Shown piece after piece: positions 34,577 to 43,507 of a DNA stretch of 57,507 nt (positions within the stretch are counted from its first letter, which is position 1; each line of letters begins with the position of its first letter). Below the pieces are notes generated by a model. That model made no database searches and was not told the DNA's origin. It was given only the letters and a program-made list of their open reading frames with translations. The DNA is from Thermoplasmatota archaeon (GTDB lineage: Archaea; Thermoplasmatota; Thermoplasmata; Thermoplasmatales; Thermoplasmataceae). The translations under genes and the position numbers were made by a program. Where the stretch lies: contig JAMDCA010000026.1 of NCBI GenBank assembly GCA_023489435.1, positions 1 through 57,507 on the forward strand. The letters run 5' to 3'.

Positions 34577-35728
34577 TCAGGAGAGCAGCCGAAGTGCACT
34601 GCCGAGCATGATTTCCACTCCCTTTTCCAGTGTGTCCTCATCCACAGTATATGTTGGGCTGTGCTGTGGGCTGGTAATCCCCTTGGCTGCATTGCCAACC
34701 CCAAGGAAGTAGAATGTTCCCGGGATTTCATGCAGGTAGTAAGCGAAATCCTCCCCTCCCATTGAAGGGTTCGGATGCAGTACCTTTCCCTTTCCTAAAT
34801 GTTCCTCAGCAACAGAATCCACAATTTCCGATATTTCTTGGGTATTGATCACCGTTGGGTAACCCTCTGAATATTCATACTGGTACTCTGCCCCATATGC
34901 TGCACAAATGTTTTTGAGGACATTTTCAAGCTCGGACCGTATCTTCTCCTGGACTTCCCTGTGAAATGTCCTCACAGTGCCGGTCAGGTCTGCAGAAGGT
35001 GCAATGACATTGTACCTGAAACCTGAATTGAAGGTGCCGAAGGTAACAACAGAAGGAAGGAATGGGTCAATCATCCTGGATACAATGGCCTGGGCAGCAG
35101 TCACGAACTGGGCCGCAACAACCAGGGCATCTATGGTCTCATGGGGTGCTGACCCGTGGCCACCTTTTCCGATTATTCTGATCCTGAACTCATCCGCATT
35201 GGCCATGGCTTCCCGGGGGAAAGTGGCAACAGTCCCGGCTTCGAATGAAGAAATGACATGCTGCCCGAGAACGTAATCCATACCTTTTAGCGCCCCTGCC
35301 CTGATGAGGCTCACCGCTCCGCCAGGGGGCCTTTCTTCCGCAACCTGGAAAAGGAGCCTTATCCTTCCTCTAAATTTTGATTTCATTTCAAGGGCCCTTT
35401 TAGCCACTCCAAGTAACATTGCAACGTGGGCATCATGGCCGCAGGCATGCATGACTCCGTGGTTCTTTGACCTGAAAGGCAGATTTGTGTCTTCAGTTAT
35501 TGGCAGCCCATCCATGTCAGCCCTCAGGGCCACAGACTTCCCTCCGTCCATTCCCTGTATATCAGCATAGAGGCCGCCTTCCTTTACTTCGTGAACCTCG
35601 AGGCCCATACCTTCAAGTTCTTTCCTGATGGTCGAAATGGTACTGGCTTCCTGGAAACTCAATTCCGGATTCTCATGAAAATACCTCCTCATGGAGATAA
35701 CATATTCCTTCAGGCTTTCATTTGGCAT
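34577..35728 (-). CDS. M20D-family amidohydrolase (N-acyl-amino-acid/hippurate hydrolase-like)
   Basis: Metal-dependent amidohydrolase of 383 aa that releases amino acids from N-acyl or N-aromatic-acyl forms, as in hippurate or indole-acetyl amino acid hydrolases. Recognised are HACGHDAH (metal Cys and His), EERPPGG, GQHV and the dimerisation domain starting near GKGGHGSAPH, with a final His in the EDFAYYL region. I chose ATG 35728 instead of TTG 35761, because a TATA-like TTTTTATT lies about 25 nt before it. It may act with the other peptidases of the window. Confidence 0.92.
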   Translation of the reverse strand: MPNESLKEYVISMRRYFHENPELSFQEASTISTIRKELEGMGLEVHEVKEGGLYADIQGMDGGKSVALRADMDGLPITEDTNLPFRSKNHGVMHACGHDAHVAMLLGVAKRALEMKSKFRGRIRLLFQVAEERPPGGAVSLIRAGALKGMDYVLGQHVISSFEAGTVATFPREAMANADEFRIRIIGKGGHGSAPHETIDALVVAAQFVTAAQAIVSRMIDPFLPSVVTFGTFNSGFRYNVIAPSADLTGTVRTFHREVQEKIRSELENVLKNICAAYGAEYQYEYSEGYPTVINTQEISEIVDSVAEEHLGKGKVLHPNPSMGGEDFAYYLHEIPGTFYFLGVGNAAKGITSPQHSPTYTVDEDTLEKGVEIMLGSALRLLS

Positions 35729-35810
35729 AACTGGATAACTGAACACGTGAATAAAAAACAAGCTACTGGTGCCTTAAAACAGAAAACCGCATCATCAACA
35801 GCTATCGAGC

Positions 35811-36302
35811 CTACCTTGAACCGCGTTTCCTGATGATCTTGAACAGGTCTGAGAGCGTAAGGACACAGAAAATCAGGCCAATCATGAGGCAGAAGAAGAA
35901 GAAAATCTCCATGTCTATGAACAGCGGGCTCGTGGCAAAGAACAGTGGAATCAGGCCACCAGTGAAATAGATCAACAGAAGGGTAGTGCCATCCAGTATT
36001 GTGAAAACAAACAGCCTGTTAATCTGTGAAAAAATTGGCTTCTGCAGGCTTTCTGTTGAAAACAGGGGAAGCACAGCAACAATCATAGCATATGCCGTGA
36101 GCAGAAGGCCGATGAGTGTACCATAGAGGCCCAGAAGGCTTGTGCTCTGGAAGAATGTGGAGAAATTAAGGGTAAGCTGGGGGTCCTCCAGGAATTTTAT
36201 GTAATGGTTTTCCAGGAAAAAAGTAAGCACGAATGACAAAATCACTACAGTCTTAAGTTTGTAGAAGCTTTCCAGTTCCTCCCTTATCTTTATTGACGGC
36301 AA
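35811..36302 (-). CDS. Unrecognised four-helix membrane protein
   Basis: A 163-aa protein with a basic N-terminus, four hydrophobic segments (about residues 18-30, 53-80, 93-120 and 127-150) and a basic tail (KIIRKRGSR). No conserved motif or family was recognised. It lies 82 nt upstream of the amidohydrolase gene on the same strand. The A/T-rich region upstream (TATA-like ATTTAAAG at about 36331) could start its transcript. It is likely a lineage-specific membrane protein. Confidence 0.7.
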   Translation of the reverse strand: MPSIKIREELESFYKLKTVVILSFVLTFFLENHYIKFLEDPQLTLNFSTFFQSTSLLGLYGTLIGLLLTAYAMIVAVLPLFSTESLQKPIFSQINRLFVFTILDGTTLLLIYFTGGLIPLFFATSPLFIDMEIFFFFCLMIGLIFCVLTLSDLFKIIRKRGSR

Positions 36303-36385
36303 TCTGAACCAGTATAAATTTGAGGTCTATTTAAAGATGAGTTAATCAGTGATACACCACATAGCGACACTTGCATGGCGTTTTT

Positions 36386-36988
36386 TCAGGACCTGAGACT
36401 TCTGCATATTTTCCGCGCCCTCTCCAGATCTTCCTGAGTGTCGATGTCAACAAGTTCATCCTGGTTGGCAATCTCAATGAAAACCACATGGGAACTGTTG
36501 TTGATGAGCAGTTCCCTTCCTCCCTTTTCCCCTTCCAGGCTCAGAAGCATGTTTGTGTATTTCCGCGGGAATATGACCGGGCCGCGTAAGACATCTCCAT
36601 GGCGAATGCAGGCAATTTTTTCTGGATCCCTTTTCCAGAGTCCAATGAGCCTGGCAAGGCTATCTGCACTGAAAAACGGCATGTCCCCATTGAGGAAAAG
36701 AAAACTGTCAAATTGGGGTTCAGATCTGAGGATTGCCAGTTTTATGGCACTTGACATGCCCGATTCTGCATTTTCATTGTACAGGATACTTATCCTTGCA
36801 TCATTGGGGACCATCCTGGACTGGCCCCTCTCCCTTAGAACCACAACAACCTTCTCAAGGCCGGCTCCTAGTGCAGTTTCTACAACACGGCTCAGGACAC
36901 TCTTGCCGCATATGTCCTGCGTAACCTTGTCGACCCCGAGTCTCCTTGAAAAACCAGAAGCCAGTATGACTGCCTCCACGCTTGGCAT
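36386..36988 (-). CDS. MobA/MocA-like nucleotidyltransferase
   Basis: NTP transferase of 200 aa, probably a molybdenum-cofactor cytidylyl- or guanylyltransferase serving the adjacent molybdenum hydroxylase. The N-terminal loop ILASGFSRRLGVDK is the nucleotide-binding L-x-x-G-x-S-x-R-x-G motif, and FLNGDMPFF holds the metal-binding Asp. A DIDTQED segment near the end completes the MocA pattern. It is divergent from xdhC with a 142-nt gap, the common arrangement for xanthine-dehydrogenase-family loci. CTP would be expected for hydroxylases of this family, but this is inference. Confidence 0.85.
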   Translation of the reverse strand: MPSVEAVILASGFSRRLGVDKVTQDICGKSVLSRVVETALGAGLEKVVVVLRERGQSRMVPNDARISILYNENAESGMSSAIKLAILRSEPQFDSFLFLNGDMPFFSADSLARLIGLWKRDPEKIACIRHGDVLRGPVIFPRKYTNMLLSLEGEKGGRELLINNSSHVVFIEIANQDELVDIDTQEDLERARKICRSLRS

Positions 36989-37130
36989 GCATATTTAAAA
37001 TCAGGACTGGTTATTTGAGCTTTTCATCCATATGCAAATGAGATGAAGTCTGGTGCTTGCACAATTTATACAGCAACTGTCTCGCCTTCGCCTCAGGAAA
37101 AGCTAAATAGAATTCTCAATAACATAAAGC

Positions 37131-37988
37131 ATGGAGAACTACGATTTTGCCAGCAAAATCCATGAGATGAGCACTAAGGGAGAATCTTTTGTTGTCGCAA
37201 CTGTTGTAAAGACTGAGGGATCTTCTCTGGCAAAGCCCGGATTCAAGGTCGTGGTTTATGATGACAGTATAATTTATGGAACACTTGGCGGTGCATGCCC
37301 TGAATCAGTAATCCTTGACGAAGCCAGGAAAGTCCTTGACACAGGTATTCCCAAGAGCGTGAAGATACACCTTGAGGATGCGGGCAAAGGCATTGAGGCC
37401 ATGATTTCAAGGCAGGTTCAGGATGAGATATTCGTTGAGACTTTCTGCGGTGGAACCATTGATGTCTTTCTTGAACCCTTCAAGCCCTTCGAGCGCCTGA
37501 TTCTTATAGGTCAGGGAGGAAGGGACGAGGTTGAGGAATATCTGGTCCTGCTGGGCAAGAAGCTTGATTTCAGAGTCACCGTGATAGACCACGCACCTGT
37601 GCTCAAGGAAAAACCAGATGAACTCATTTCAAACCTGGATTTTGACCTCAAGTCATTCAAGTTCACAAATGACGACTTTGTTGTCATACTTACTAAGGGC
37701 GAAAGGGACATAGAGGCTCTTGAGGCAGTTGCAAAGCACTCCCCGGCGTATGTTGGCCTCATGGCAAGCAGAAAAAGGGCAACTCATGACTTCGAGGTCC
37801 TGAGGGGGAAGGGAATTTCCCAGAAATTCCTTGACTCCATCAATACTCCCATTGGTGTGGACATTGGTGCAATTACGCCTTTTGAGATTGCCATCAGCAT
37901 CTCTTCTCAGATCACTAAGGTGAGGAGGGAACATTCGTCTTCAAATGCCTCCAAACCCAAAAAAATGGAAGCAAATGCACCACAGTAA
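37131..37988 (+). CDS. XdhC/CoxI-family molybdenum-cofactor insertion factor
   Basis: A 285-aa maturation protein that brings sulfurated molybdenum cofactor to xanthine-dehydrogenase-family enzymes. The N-terminal XdhC part has TVVKTEGSSLAKPG and GTLGGACPE, and the C-terminal Rossmann-like domain has ILIGQGGRDE and GLMASRKRA, ending with DIGAITPFEIAISI. A TATA-like GCTAAATAG at about 37100-37108 fits a leaderless start at the ATG. It lies 58 nt before the FAD-subunit gene and is likely part of the same transcription unit. Confidence 0.88.
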   Translation: MENYDFASKIHEMSTKGESFVVATVVKTEGSSLAKPGFKVVVYDDSIIYGTLGGACPESVILDEARKVLDTGIPKSVKIHLEDAGKGIEAMISRQVQDEIFVETFCGGTIDVFLEPFKPFERLILIGQGGRDEVEEYLVLLGKKLDFRVTVIDHAPVLKEKPDELISNLDFDLKSFKFTNDDFVVILTKGERDIEALEAVAKHSPAYVGLMASRKRATHDFEVLRGKGISQKFLDSINTPIGVDIGAITPFEIAISISSQITKVRREHSSSNASKPKKMEANAPQ

Positions 37989-38046
37989 ATATTCACCTAT
38001 AGTCTATAAAATCTAAATTTAAGTAGGTTTAACCATTCTTTGAAAG

Positions 38047-38916
38047 ATGAACCCTCCAGCTTTTGAATACTTTGCCCCGACGGGCATTGACGAAGTTATT
38101 GACATTCTAGCCAAATATCCTGGGGAAGCGAAAATACTTGCAGGCGGACAGAGCCTGATTCCCCTGCTGAAAGCCAGGATATCCTCAATCCCCTACCTTG
38201 TCTCACTGTCTGAGGTCAAGGGCCTCAGTTACGTGGACGAAGGCAAGGAGGGAGTCAGGATTGGCGCAATGACTGTTGACAGCGATATAGAAAACTCAGA
38301 GCTTATCAGGAAAAAATTTCCTGTGCTCCATGACGCCACAGAACAGCTCGCGGATCCGCTTGTGAGAAATGTTGGAACAATAGGGGGAAATCTTTCCCAT
38401 GCTGATCCGGCAAATGATCTCCCGGCGGTTATGATAGCACTGGACGCGAGGATCAGTGTGCAGGGAAGGAACGGCTTAAGGGAAATTAAAGCCAGGGACT
38501 TCTTCCTGGACACTTTCACCACTGCACTGGAGGCAGAGGAAGTCCTCACGGAAGTCACAATCCCCTTCTGGGGGAAGAGGTCCGGAGGAGCATATGTAAA
38601 GTTCAAGAAAAATACCTGGAACTTCTCAGTTGCAGCAGTTGCCGTCCAGCTTGAACTTGAAGGAAACAAATGCACAAGGGCCAATATTGCAACAACATCC
38701 GTATCAGCAAAATCAGGAAGGATGGAAAGCGCAGAAAAAATCCTGGCAGGAAAGGAGCTTACGCATGAGGTCATAAGCAAGGCTGCATCGGAAGTGGCTG
38801 CATCAGCCCAGCCTACAAGTGATCCATACGGAACTGAAGATTACAAGAGGGAAATTCTAAAAAGAATAACGCGCGAGGCAATCAGGAAAGCATTGTCAAG
38901 GGCAGGAGAGAATTAA
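38047..38916 (+). CDS. Molybdenum hydroxylase FAD-binding subunit (CoxM-like)
   Basis: Medium subunit of 289 aa in a xanthine-dehydrogenase/CO-dehydrogenase-family enzyme, passing electrons from the Fe-S clusters to an acceptor through FAD. FAD-binding motifs are AGGQSLIPLLK (near residues 37-47) and TIGGNLSHADPA. The CO-dehydrogenase flavoprotein C-terminal domain follows. The order FAD, Fe-S, Mo with almost no spacing (1 nt, then 0-9 nt) shows one operon. A/T-rich DNA upstream (ATCTAAATTTAAGTAG) may hold an extra promoter. Confidence 0.93.
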   Translation: MNPPAFEYFAPTGIDEVIDILAKYPGEAKILAGGQSLIPLLKARISSIPYLVSLSEVKGLSYVDEGKEGVRIGAMTVDSDIENSELIRKKFPVLHDATEQLADPLVRNVGTIGGNLSHADPANDLPAVMIALDARISVQGRNGLREIKARDFFLDTFTTALEAEEVLTEVTIPFWGKRSGGAYVKFKKNTWNFSVAAVAVQLELEGNKCTRANIATTSVSAKSGRMESAEKILAGKELTHEVISKAASEVAASAQPTSDPYGTEDYKREILKRITREAIRKALSRAGEN

Positions 38917-38917
38917 A

Positions 38918-39442
38918 ATGGTTAGCAAGAAGCATATTTCAATCACAGTGAATGGAGAAGCCAAAGAGACAGAAGTTGAGCCAAGAATGCTGCTTGCACA
39001 CTTCCTGCGGGAAGTTGTGGGCCTCACAGGTACCCACATTGGGTGTGACACAACAAACTGTGGCGCATGCACCGTCATAATGGACGGAAAGGCAGTGAAA
39101 TCGTGCACAATACTGGCAGTTCAGGCAAACGGAAAGAAGGTTATGACAATAGAGGGCCTATCAAAAGGGAGGGAGAAACTTCACCCGGTCCAGCAGTCCT
39201 TCGTGGACAAACACGGATTGCAATGCGGATACTGCACGTCTGGAATGATACTGACCTCCTACTGGCTGCTCAAGAACAGAAAGAACGTAACCGATGAGGA
39301 AATCAGGGCAGCAATTTCAGGTAATCTCTGCAGGTGCACCGGATACGATAACATTGTTGAATCCATCAAGGACGCCAGCAAGAAGATGGAAGAGGAGGGT
39401 GACCCCATAGAGGAGCACCCCGAGATAAAGGTCAGGGCATAG
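38918..39442 (+). CDS. Molybdenum hydroxylase [2Fe-2S] subunit (CoxS-like)
   Basis: Small subunit of 174 aa with two [2Fe-2S] clusters. The plant-type cluster ligands lie in CDTTNCGAC (about residues 46-54) plus a later Cys in VKSCTI. The second cluster is in the C-terminal domain: CGYCTSGM and CRCTGY. It carries electrons between the molybdenum centre and FAD. Its ATG lies 1 nt after the FAD-subunit stop, with an AGGAGA about 8 nt upstream. The C-terminus is slightly extended and acidic. Confidence 0.95.
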   Translation: MVSKKHISITVNGEAKETEVEPRMLLAHFLREVVGLTGTHIGCDTTNCGACTVIMDGKAVKSCTILAVQANGKKVMTIEGLSKGREKLHPVQQSFVDKHGLQCGYCTSGMILTSYWLLKNRKNVTDEEIRAAISGNLCRCTGYDNIVESIKDASKKMEEEGDPIEEHPEIKVRA

Positions 39443-39451
39443 GTGCATAAC

Positions 39452-41482
39452 ATGGAACTGAGTGAAAAACTGGTTAGAGGAGAAGGAAGGTTCGTAGATG
39501 ATATCCAGATGCCTGGCATGCTTTACCTTGGCTTCGCAAGGAGCCAGTACGCCAGGGCAAAAATCCTGAAAATTTCAGGTGCACAGCTTACACACAAGGA
39601 AGTTAACTTCGAAGTTGTGGAAGTGGGTGAAGGAGCAACCACAGGAGGGCCTGCAGCACTGAGCCACCCTGTGCTCGCTAACGGACATGTTGGCTATGTT
39701 GGTCAGCCGGTTGCCGCCGTGTATTCAGATGACCGCTACGTTGCAGAGGACCTTATTGATTCCGTTGAAATAGAATACGAGCCAATGAAAGCCATAGTGG
39801 ACCCTGAAGATTCACTGAAACGTGAAGTGATGTATCCCGGAGTGAAGTCAAATGCAATAGTCGACCGGTACTTTGGGAAGGAATTCACACCTGATCCCTC
39901 AGATATTGTGATTGAAAGGAAGATCATCAACAGGAGAATAGCAACAAACCCCATTGAGCCAAGGGGAATTGTGGCAGCCTACGACGGGCACAAGCTCACG
40001 GTATGGGTAAGCACACAGAGCGCCCACTCCATAAAGGGAGGGCTCAGCGAAGCACTTAAGATGGAGCCTGACAGGATCAGGGTCGTGCAGGTGGATACTG
40101 GAGGAGCCTTTGGCCTTAAGGGCGGGTTGTTCCCAGAATACGTTGTTGCCTGTTATCTGGCAATGAAAGAGAGGCGCCCTGTAAAATGGATTGAAACAAG
40201 AAGGGAGCATCTTCTGGCAAGCAGGCCGGGCAGAGGTGTTGTTGCTAACCTGAAGCTCTACGCGAAGAAGGACGGGACCATAACGGGCCTCAAGGGAGAA
40301 GTCATCGTTGATAATGGTGCTTTCACCGGAGGATCAGGAGAATTTTCCCCCATGTTCATTGCCAGGCAGCTGGCTGGGGCATACTATCTTCCAAATGCAT
40401 ATGTCAGGGCTGTCTCTGTGCTGACCAACAAAGCACCTCAGGGGCCATACAGGGGAGCAGGCAGGCCTGAAGCCATGTACTTCATTGAAAGGCTCATGGA
40501 CGGGCTCGCTGACAAGCTTAAAATGGATCCTGTAGCACTGAGGCTCATCAATGCCGCAAAGGAAACATACACTTCGCCACTTGGAATGCAGGTTGAGAAA
40601 TCAAGGCAGTTCCTTGAGAGCGCAATAAAGGAACTGAATTACGAGAAATACAGGGACAGGGAGAATGTGGGTTTTGCCTTCCTTATTCTCTACCATGCAA
40701 CAGCGGGAGGAGAATCTGCAAGGATAAAAGTTGAAAATGGAAGGCTCAAGGTCTGGACCGGGGGAAACGCACATGGCCAGCGGCATGATATATTCATAAA
40801 GACACTGCTCAAGGAAGAGCTCGGCGTGCCTGAAGATATTGTGGATGTCCTGAAAGGAGACACCGACCAGCTGGAGGATGGAGTTGGAGCATGGGGGAGC
40901 AGGTCATCAATGGTCCTTTCCTCTGCAGTAATAGTTGCTGCAGGAAAGATAAAGGAACAGATCGGGAAGAAGCACGGAAAGTACACCCTCAAGGCTCTCC
41001 TTGAAGGAAAATGGGACGAATACGAATTCTTCAAGTATGACAAGACCGAAAGCAGCCTCGGGGCAAACCTTGTAACTGTAGACATGGACAGCTACGGCAG
41101 GGTCATTGTGAAAGAGTGCCTCTCATACTATGATATTGGCAGGATTCTTGACCTTGACAATGCAAAAGGACAGAATGCTGGTGGTGCTGTGCAGGGCATA
41201 GGCCAGACCCTTTCTGAGGAACTCGCCTTCGACGAGGATGGGCTCCCGCTCATCACTTCCATATCGGATGCAGGGGTGCTTTCAGCGGACCTTGTGCCGA
41301 AGTTTGGCATCAAGTTCCACAAATCCGAGTCACCACTGCCTTCCAAGGCCAAGGGAATTGGCGAGGCACCCACCATAGGTGTTCCAATTGCTCTTTCCAG
41401 GGCTATTGAGAAAGCCACGGGCAAGCTTATTGTTGAAACCCCCATAAGGCCGGAATACCTTCTCCCTGAGGAGAAGGCGTAA
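39452..41482 (+). CDS. Molybdenum hydroxylase large subunit (CoxL-like, form II/aldehyde oxidase type)
   Basis: Catalytic subunit of 676 aa binding the molybdopterin cofactor. The key loop reads PYRGAGRPE, as in form II CO-dehydrogenase-like and aldehyde-oxidising enzymes; true form I CO dehydrogenase has AYxCSFR. The catalytic Glu is in KGIGEAPT near the end, and the cofactor motif QGIGQ is present. It is some tens of residues shorter than usual CoxL proteins (about 750-800 aa). The substrate could be glyceraldehyde or another aldehyde. I chose ATG 39452 because AGGTG lies 6 nt before it. A hairpin and seven T follow the gene. Confidence 0.92.
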   Translation: MELSEKLVRGEGRFVDDIQMPGMLYLGFARSQYARAKILKISGAQLTHKEVNFEVVEVGEGATTGGPAALSHPVLANGHVGYVGQPVAAVYSDDRYVAEDLIDSVEIEYEPMKAIVDPEDSLKREVMYPGVKSNAIVDRYFGKEFTPDPSDIVIERKIINRRIATNPIEPRGIVAAYDGHKLTVWVSTQSAHSIKGGLSEALKMEPDRIRVVQVDTGGAFGLKGGLFPEYVVACYLAMKERRPVKWIETRREHLLASRPGRGVVANLKLYAKKDGTITGLKGEVIVDNGAFTGGSGEFSPMFIARQLAGAYYLPNAYVRAVSVLTNKAPQGPYRGAGRPEAMYFIERLMDGLADKLKMDPVALRLINAAKETYTSPLGMQVEKSRQFLESAIKELNYEKYRDRENVGFAFLILYHATAGGESARIKVENGRLKVWTGGNAHGQRHDIFIKTLLKEELGVPEDIVDVLKGDTDQLEDGVGAWGSRSSMVLSSAVIVAAGKIKEQIGKKHGKYTLKALLEGKWDEYEFFKYDKTESSLGANLVTVDMDSYGRVIVKECLSYYDIGRILDLDNAKGQNAGGAVQGIGQTLSEELAFDEDGLPLITSISDAGVLSADLVPKFGIKFHKSESPLPSKAKGIGEAPTIGVPIALSRAIEKATGKLIVETPIRPEYLLPEEKA

Positions 41483-41512
41483 TCCCATAAACCCAATTCT
41501 TCCCCTTTTTTT
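41458..41512 (+). terminator. Hairpin at the end of the Mo-hydroxylase operon plus T-run
   Basis: A perfect 8-bp stem CCTTCTCC-CTGA-GGAGAAGG (41458-41477) covers the last sense codons of the large subunit, 2 nt before its TAA. A run of seven T follows at 41506-41512. It likely ends or stabilises the operon mRNA. Confidence 0.5.
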
Positions 41513-41578
41513 GTAATGTGTTAAAAGATATGAACTGATTTTAGGAATATTAAATAATCTTCATGAGTTGAATAATTC

Positions 41579-42505
41579 ATGAACAACGGAAGAACTGCTG
41601 CTGTTTTCGGTGCTACGGGACTTATTGGTCAGGCTGTTATTCAGAAACTTTCCACCACTGGCTGGAACATAAGGATATTTGCCCGTGATACCTCCAGGAG
41701 CAGGGCTCTTTTCCCTCATCTGGTGGAACAGTACCAGTGGAACTACGATAAGGATGGGTGGCAGGAGCATGTTGATGGCGCAGATGCTGTTTTCAACTTC
41801 AGCGGTGCTCCGATATTTCAGAAGTGGAAGGGAAACTACAAAACTGAAATAGTTGAGTCCAGGGTTAAAGCCACTGCAAGGATTGCAGAGGCAATCTGCA
41901 ACGCAAAAGCAAAGCCTGCCATATTCATAAACGGCTCTGCTGCAGGAATATACGGATACAACACCTTCAACGATGACACAGTCACAGAAGATTACCCTGC
42001 TGGAAAAGATTTCTGGGGAACATTTGTAACAGACTGGGAGAATGCGGCCCTGAAAGCAGAGGATTGCGGAACAAGGGTAATAAACATAAGGACAAGCGTT
42101 GTCCTTGACAGGGAAAATGGGGCACTTCCACAGCTCATGAACGCTTTTAACAGGGGAATCGGAGGCCCAATAAGGCCAGGCAACCAGTGGTTCCCATGGA
42201 TACACATAGAGGATGAGGTTGGAATGGTTCTGTATGCATTGGACCTGGAGACTGTCTCAGGTCCCATGAATGCCTCTGCCCCTGAAGTGCCCAGAATGAG
42301 AGATTTTGCGGATTCACTTGGCAAAGCTATGGGAAAGCCTTCCAGGATTCCCATTCCAGTTACAATACTTCGCCTTATGATGGGGGAGGTCTCAAAGATA
42401 CTGGCAAATGGAAGGAAAGTTGTGCCGAGGAAAGCTGAGGAAATAGGCTACCAGTTCAAATTTCCCAGGTTGAATGGAGCCCTGGAAGACCTTCTTCAAA
42501 AATAA
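41579..42505 (+). CDS. TIGR01777-family epimerase/NAD-dependent SDR protein
   Basis: Extended short-chain dehydrogenase-like protein of 308 aa. The Rossmann motif GATGLIG lies near residues 11-17, then DAVFNFSGAP, a catalytic-region INGSAAGIYGY, and PWIHIEDEVGM matching the TIGR01777 pattern WIHI-x-D. The C-terminal DUF1731-like part ends with VVPRKAEEIGYQFKFP. The substrate of this family is not established. A TATA-like ATTAAATAATC at about 41549-41559 supports a leaderless start. Its 3' end meets the convergent ornithine-cyclodeaminase-like gene with 8 nt between. Confidence 0.88.
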   Translation: MNNGRTAAVFGATGLIGQAVIQKLSTTGWNIRIFARDTSRSRALFPHLVEQYQWNYDKDGWQEHVDGADAVFNFSGAPIFQKWKGNYKTEIVESRVKATARIAEAICNAKAKPAIFINGSAAGIYGYNTFNDDTVTEDYPAGKDFWGTFVTDWENAALKAEDCGTRVINIRTSVVLDRENGALPQLMNAFNRGIGGPIRPGNQWFPWIHIEDEVGMVLYALDLETVSGPMNASAPEVPRMRDFADSLGKAMGKPSRIPIPVTILRLMMGEVSKILANGRKVVPRKAEEIGYQFKFPRLNGALEDLLQK

Positions 42506-42513
42506 GGCAGGGT

Positions 42514-43419
42514 TCACAGTATTTTCATATTCTTCAGCAGGGCATAACCTGCTGCAACATCCTCAAGGCCTACACCCATGGACTTGAACACCGTTCTCTT
42601 CCTTTCATTCATGCCATTACTGTTCATCTTCATTAAATCAACAAGTTCGATGCATTTCTTCCTGTCTTTCATTCCCATTATTTCCGCTGATTCCTCCAGT
42701 GCCTGTGGCATATCCTCAACTATGACACAGTCACTCTGGTCAAGTACATCCACGGCAGCTTCGCGTCTTGAAGGTACGTTAGCACCAATGAGGTTGACGT
42801 GATACGTATCCCCCAGATCTCTTCTTGAAAATATTGGTTCCAGTGAGCTGGTCGCAGAACTTATGATTGAGCAATTTTTCAATGCAGAGGAGGCCGTATC
42901 ATGAACCTTGATGTCTATCCCAAATTTTGAGGACATCTCCTCTGCAAATTTCCTGGCGTTACCGGGAGTCCTTGAGTACACGTTGACAGAATCCAGTGGA
43001 AATGCTGCAAGAATGCCTTCAAGTTGCCCTCTGGCCTGCAGGCCGGATCCAAGGATACCCAGGGAGTGGCTGCCTCCATGAACCATTTTCTTGGTAACCA
43101 TGGCAGGCAGAGCACCCGTTTTGATCTGCCCCATCCTGCTTGATTCAATGAGTGCAATGGGCTCGCCACTTACGGAATTGAACATTAAGACGTGCCTGTA
43201 TTTTTTCTGGCTTCCCACATATGTTTTCAGTCCTGCCACATTGTATTTATTAAAATAACTGGGCATTGTAACAAGAGCACCTTCTGATAGTTTCAGCCTC
43301 CCTCTGCTGCTGTAAGAAGATTTCCCATTTGCTAAGTCTTCAAAAGCCTCCTCCAGAACAGATATGACATCCTTCATTGGAAGGTACCTGTCCACCTCCT
43401 CCTCTGTTATAAAATGCAT
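42514..43419 (-). CDS. Ornithine cyclodeaminase/mu-crystallin-family protein (paralogue 1)
   Basis: NAD(P)-dependent enzyme of 301 aa of the ornithine cyclodeaminase/alanine dehydrogenase (mu-crystallin) family. The Rossmann motif is LGILGSGLQARGQ (about residues 119-131). The substrate region RMGQIKTGALPA replaces the usual L-R-T-A-A, and the C-terminal VFKSMGVGLEDVAAG is typical. It is a little shorter than the usual 320-340 aa. Substrate (alanine, ornithine, an imino acid) is unknown. It lies 88 nt downstream of a close paralogue on the same strand, the product of a tandem duplication. Confidence 0.88.
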   Translation of the reverse strand: MHFITEEEVDRYLPMKDVISVLEEAFEDLANGKSSYSSRGRLKLSEGALVTMPSYFNKYNVAGLKTYVGSQKKYRHVLMFNSVSGEPIALIESSRMGQIKTGALPAMVTKKMVHGGSHSLGILGSGLQARGQLEGILAAFPLDSVNVYSRTPGNARKFAEEMSSKFGIDIKVHDTASSALKNCSIISSATSSLEPIFSRRDLGDTYHVNLIGANVPSRREAAVDVLDQSDCVIVEDMPQALEESAEIMGMKDRKKCIELVDLMKMNSNGMNERKRTVFKSMGVGLEDVAAGYALLKNMKIL

Positions 43420-43507
43420 GGGGAAGAAGAATAGTAGAGAGATTATGATTTTATGGCATTAATAAGGGAATACGTCTGGGCATAGTTCCCCGTAGATATT
43501 CTTCTGG

